A DNA stretch of 16,325 nucleotides from JBIOHJ01 sp044448905 (GTDB lineage Bacteria; Bacteroidota; Bacteroidia; AKYH767-A; OLB10), in contig JBIOHJ010000073.1 in the NCBI GenBank assembly GCA_044448905.1, forward strand, positions 1 through 16,325, read 5' to 3'. Numbering within the stretch: the first letter of the stretch is position 1; each line of letters starts with the position of its first letter. This document shows positions 15,401 through 16,325 of the stretch, in pieces. The notes below the pieces were generated by a model. The model saw only the letters and a program-made list of their open reading frames with translations, ran no database searches and was not told the origin of the DNA. The translations under genes were made by a program, and so were the position numbers.

Positions 15401-15655
15401 ATCGTAATTGTTTGTTGCACTATCGAACTCAAGCACATACCAATATCCGCGGGTGCCATATGCATAGGCTGCGCAGATGATTTCTTCAATCCCATCATTA
15501 TTCATATCAACGGTATGCAATGATTTCTTGATAAGTTGATATCCCGGGACTGTATAACGCCAAAGATTATTGCAAGTGTATTGAGCAAACACCGAACTGC
15601 TGCCAACAGCGTTAACCAGGAATTGAAAAAAAATAATTGTGATAATTTTCTTCAT
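12422..15655 (-). CDS. T9SS-secreted FG-GAP/VCBS and SprB-repeat protein
   Basis: A 1077-residue exported protein. A signal peptide (MKKIITIIFFQFLVNAVG..., likely cleavage at FAQ near residue 25) is followed by about fourteen FG-GAP/VCBS-like repeats (residues ~35-690). Many have calcium-loop motifs such as DMNNDGIEE, DVDNDGMG, DIDNDGIKE, DIDNDGDKE and DFDNDGLQE, typical of beta-propeller blades. Four SprB-like repeats (~700-990) follow, with the pattern C...G...G..PY.Y.W..G..T....L..G.Y.V.ITDS.GC. The last ~80 residues (VVMYPTPAKDKVYF...GLYHVNVIIGENKYYFKLEKI) are a type A T9SS sorting domain, which is removed on export while the protein is attached to the surface or released. The likely role is cell-surface adhesion or interaction; no enzymatic domain is visible. 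The gene is monocistronic and lies between two copies of a long direct repeat. Confidence 0.92.
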   Translation of the reverse strand: MKKIITIIFFQFLVNAVGSSSVFAQYTCNNLWRYTVPGYQLIKKSLHTVDMNNDGIEEIICAAYAYGTRGYWYVLEFDSATNNYDIVWTSELFEEDVTTLDFLDMYNNGNRQIAAGLGDGSVVIYDAFTKNILARFSIPSYYDITHIEYGDVDNDGMGNFVAGTKDTIYVYDKNTFSLIRKIPYGGQYFKIGNVDTDPALELMTSTGLVLSVNGSNIVTQWQFNTIDENTWVEMELSDIDNDGIKELLVAQTSSIFLDAYDVDTQNHKYQVTSSSGMNSFTVKDVTGDGIDELIYGDGQWGEVHCINAMSLAQLWQITNPDNGVRGMQVADVNNDGQLEVIWSSNHIFIGNITTQAIVWQTLAIHGPFYGIAIDDIDNDGINEIVSVSIASENLGAGIISVFNALTHDLEWQSTPTFFPQTILTGIWGCKIADIDNDGDKEIIICTGKGYTGAIYIIDGQTKTIVASHLYTSENFSEFHMFDVADVDNDNYADLIVQCDDSIYVIDPITFLRKWSSASLENSTYYMIGSLAIGNVTGASNKQIVVAQRYLHILDPVSSQHWQSTDKYYAATLYDFDNDGLQEIVAANDSGKISIINGITHQVIHSFQPVKSRINGILVSDLNNDTIPEYIFTSEGTVYFYADSFANIFTENYGEWDVGRFSSLHVADADSNGNYEVYFGSQVSLMELSSECYHCTWFRNEAHKTNRTCVGNDDGSILINTSGGTMPYSYSWNNGATTSSLTGLPVGTYIVNITDNSGCAWTDTFEVAQSQLLTQISGYDIDCHNNPGGASVGILEGTPPFVYQWSNGQTTDTISVSTPGNYYVQTLDSNSCVSSDTIFINKDSLGITVYQTGIKCHGDTIAWAFVNVIQGVFPFSFQWSTGATTDYVTDLSIGNYTITVTDSRGCLATAMLNIFDPPEIKLDVTSTRDDPNTSFGEGTATVGVTGGVSPYHVLWNDALNQTSMTAVNLVAGKYLVEITDSLGCSRSAIVIVDSVGRPEVVMYPTPAKDKVYFDFRLNSQSEVQFLIVNTLGQILYNQQVVASNFDLLELDIAKLAAGLYHVNVIIGENKYYFKLEKI

Positions 15656-15673
15656 GTCTTTATTAGTTATATC

Positions 15674-15901
15674 ATGATTAAAATATCTAAAATATTCAAT
15701 GTGGATTATCTTTTAGCTGCTGATAACGAAGAAGGGATTAAAGAAATAAAGAAAGAAGGGCTTCATAAGTCCATTCATTTTTCACCTGCGCAATATCCAC
15801 ATTCATTTTCATTCTACCAAACCTTATTTACAATGATAATTGGGTTTCTTTTTTCACCTTCTCCTTTCACCTGTTCCCCTACTCTATTTTACTACCCGTA
15901 A
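15674..15901 (+). CDS. Doubtful 75-residue open frame
   Basis: It starts MIKISKIFNVDYLLAADN and continues EEGIKEIKKEG, a believable soluble start faintly like the end of an XRE-type helix-turn-helix. From about residue 50 it reads through the pyrimidine-rich direct repeat (GFLFSPSPFTCSPTLFYYP), which is not protein-like. It could be a small gene, a gene remnant whose tail was replaced by the repeat, or chance. There is no Shine-Dalgarno sequence and I recognise no homologue. Confidence 0.15.
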   Translation: MIKISKIFNVDYLLAADNEEGIKEIKKEGLHKSIHFSPAQYPHSFSFYQTLFTMIIGFLFSPSPFTCSPTLFYYP

Positions 15902-15946
15902 AAATTAACCAATAATTCACGCTGCAAGTGCCGTAAATATGGGGGT
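15811..15946. repeat. Long direct repeat, copy 2
   Basis: Same orientation as copy 1 at 12230-12365 and no gaps between them. The small terminal hairpin is kept here as CCGT-AAAT-ATGG, with a G.T pair replacing G:C. Copy 1 lies between convergent genes and copy 2 between divergent genes, so the element is not tied to one position relative to genes. Confidence 0.85.
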
Positions 15947-16058
15947 TTGGTGTATTGTATATAAGCTGCAACGCGTAATAAAAAAGGAATTAAACCGTTA
16001 CTATACTATAAATAAATAATGACAAGCATGAAAGGACGTGTACGTAATTACATGTACA

Positions 16059-16325
16059 ATGAAGAAGGAAATAATTTTTCTGAAAAGCCAGGGCGATGCC
16101 CGGCTGGCAGAGCTTGTTCACGAAGGCAACAATGCCGCTTTTGATGTTTTAATGGAGCGACACTCACCGCACCTAAAAAAATTTCTTCACCACCTGCTGC
16201 ATCATAACACAAATGAAAAGGACGCGCTTCAAAGCATATGGCTGGCTGTGCTAACGGAGCTTCGCAGGAACCACTACCGCGAAAACGGGCAGTTTACCGG
16301 GTGGCTTAACAAGATTGCCTATAAC
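16059..16325 (+). CDS. ECF-type sigma-70 factor, N-terminal part (3' end outside window)
   Basis: The first 89 residues are visible and the frame runs off the window end. The sequence LVHEGNNAAFDVLMERHSPHL, LQSIWLAVL and ENGQFTGWLNKIAYN matches sigma region 2: a helix with AF..L...., the core-binding D..Q..w..v segment, and the F..WL..IA.N block that leads into -10 recognition. Region 4 lies beyond the window. Such proteins direct RNA polymerase to a small set of promoters, often with an anti-sigma partner encoded downstream. ATG 16059 gives MKKEIIFLKSQGDARL. An in-frame GTG at 16038 is a less likely start; other nearby ATGs (16019, 16028, 16053) are out of frame. There is no Shine-Dalgarno sequence. 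Confidence 0.83.
   Translation, partial: MKKEIIFLKSQGDARLAELVHEGNNAAFDVLMERHSPHLKKFLHHLLHHNTNEKDALQSIWLAVLTELRRNHYRENGQFTGWLNKIAYN

Larger units (their letters stand above)
15656..16058. other. Divergent intergenic region before sigma factor gene
   Basis: This 403-base stretch lies between the T9SS gene (-) and the sigma factor gene (+). It contains the second copy of the direct repeat (15811-15946) and AT-rich DNA on both sides. An open frame of 75 codons (15674-15901) starts with a plausible charged N-terminus but runs into the repeat. I could not identify a promoter for either gene. Confidence 0.5.

Noticed and set aside
15536..15901. Plus-strand 121-residue frame
   Set aside because: Its first third is antisense to the T9SS signal-peptide region and its end is the direct repeat. 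Only the part from 15674 deserves mention, at low confidence.
1..16325. tRNA, rRNA, insertion sequence or phage integrase
   Set aside because: I looked for cloverleaf-like sequences, transposase motifs and integrase motifs and saw none. No target-site duplications accompany the repeats.

Overview
The window looks like a chromosomal segment from a member of the Bacteroidota. The evidence is a secreted protein with a type IX secretion (T9SS) C-terminal sorting domain and SprB repeats, a Bacteroidota-type PIG-L deacetylase tail, the near absence of Shine-Dalgarno sequences before start codons, and AT-rich intergenic DNA. I found no tRNA, rRNA, transposase, integrase or CRISPR array.

Layout. 1-1119 (+): C-terminal part of a PIG-L/LmbE-type deacetylase, cut by the window edge, followed by a strong intrinsic terminator. 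1206-2546 (+): APC-family amino-acid permease. 2547-2932: intergenic DNA with several hairpins. 2933-6865 (+): 1310-residue SF2 helicase carrying about eleven helicase-associated (HA) repeats after the motor. 6866-7114: convergent junction with a short, degenerate array of a repeat family. 9470-7115 (-): two-gene operon of a membrane-anchored astacin-like zinc protease and an exported coiled-coil protein with a possible barrel-like tail. 9471-10096: divergent intergenic region dominated by eleven contiguous 42-bp tandem repeats of the same family. 10097-11041 (+): HNH endonuclease with a PUA-like N-terminal region. 11188-12120 (+): AT-rich gene for a single-pass membrane protein with coiled coil. 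15655-12422 (-): 1077-residue secreted protein with signal peptide, FG-GAP/VCBS-like repeats, four SprB-like repeats and a T9SS sorting domain, flanked by two copies of a ~135-bp direct repeat. 16059-16325 (+): start of an ECF-type sigma factor, cut by the window edge.

How the genes work together. I see no single clear pathway. Two genes act on nucleic acids (HA-repeat helicase, HNH nuclease) and could be defence-related, but they are 3.2 kb apart and not co-transcribed. The protease/coiled-coil pair is the clearest operon. The most unusual non-coding content is the 42-bp repeat family, present as a full array before the HNH gene and as a decayed array about 2.5 kb away, so that two same-orientation arrays bracket the protease operon. 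A second, unrelated direct repeat brackets the T9SS protein gene. All identities and counts were made by eye; no database search was possible.
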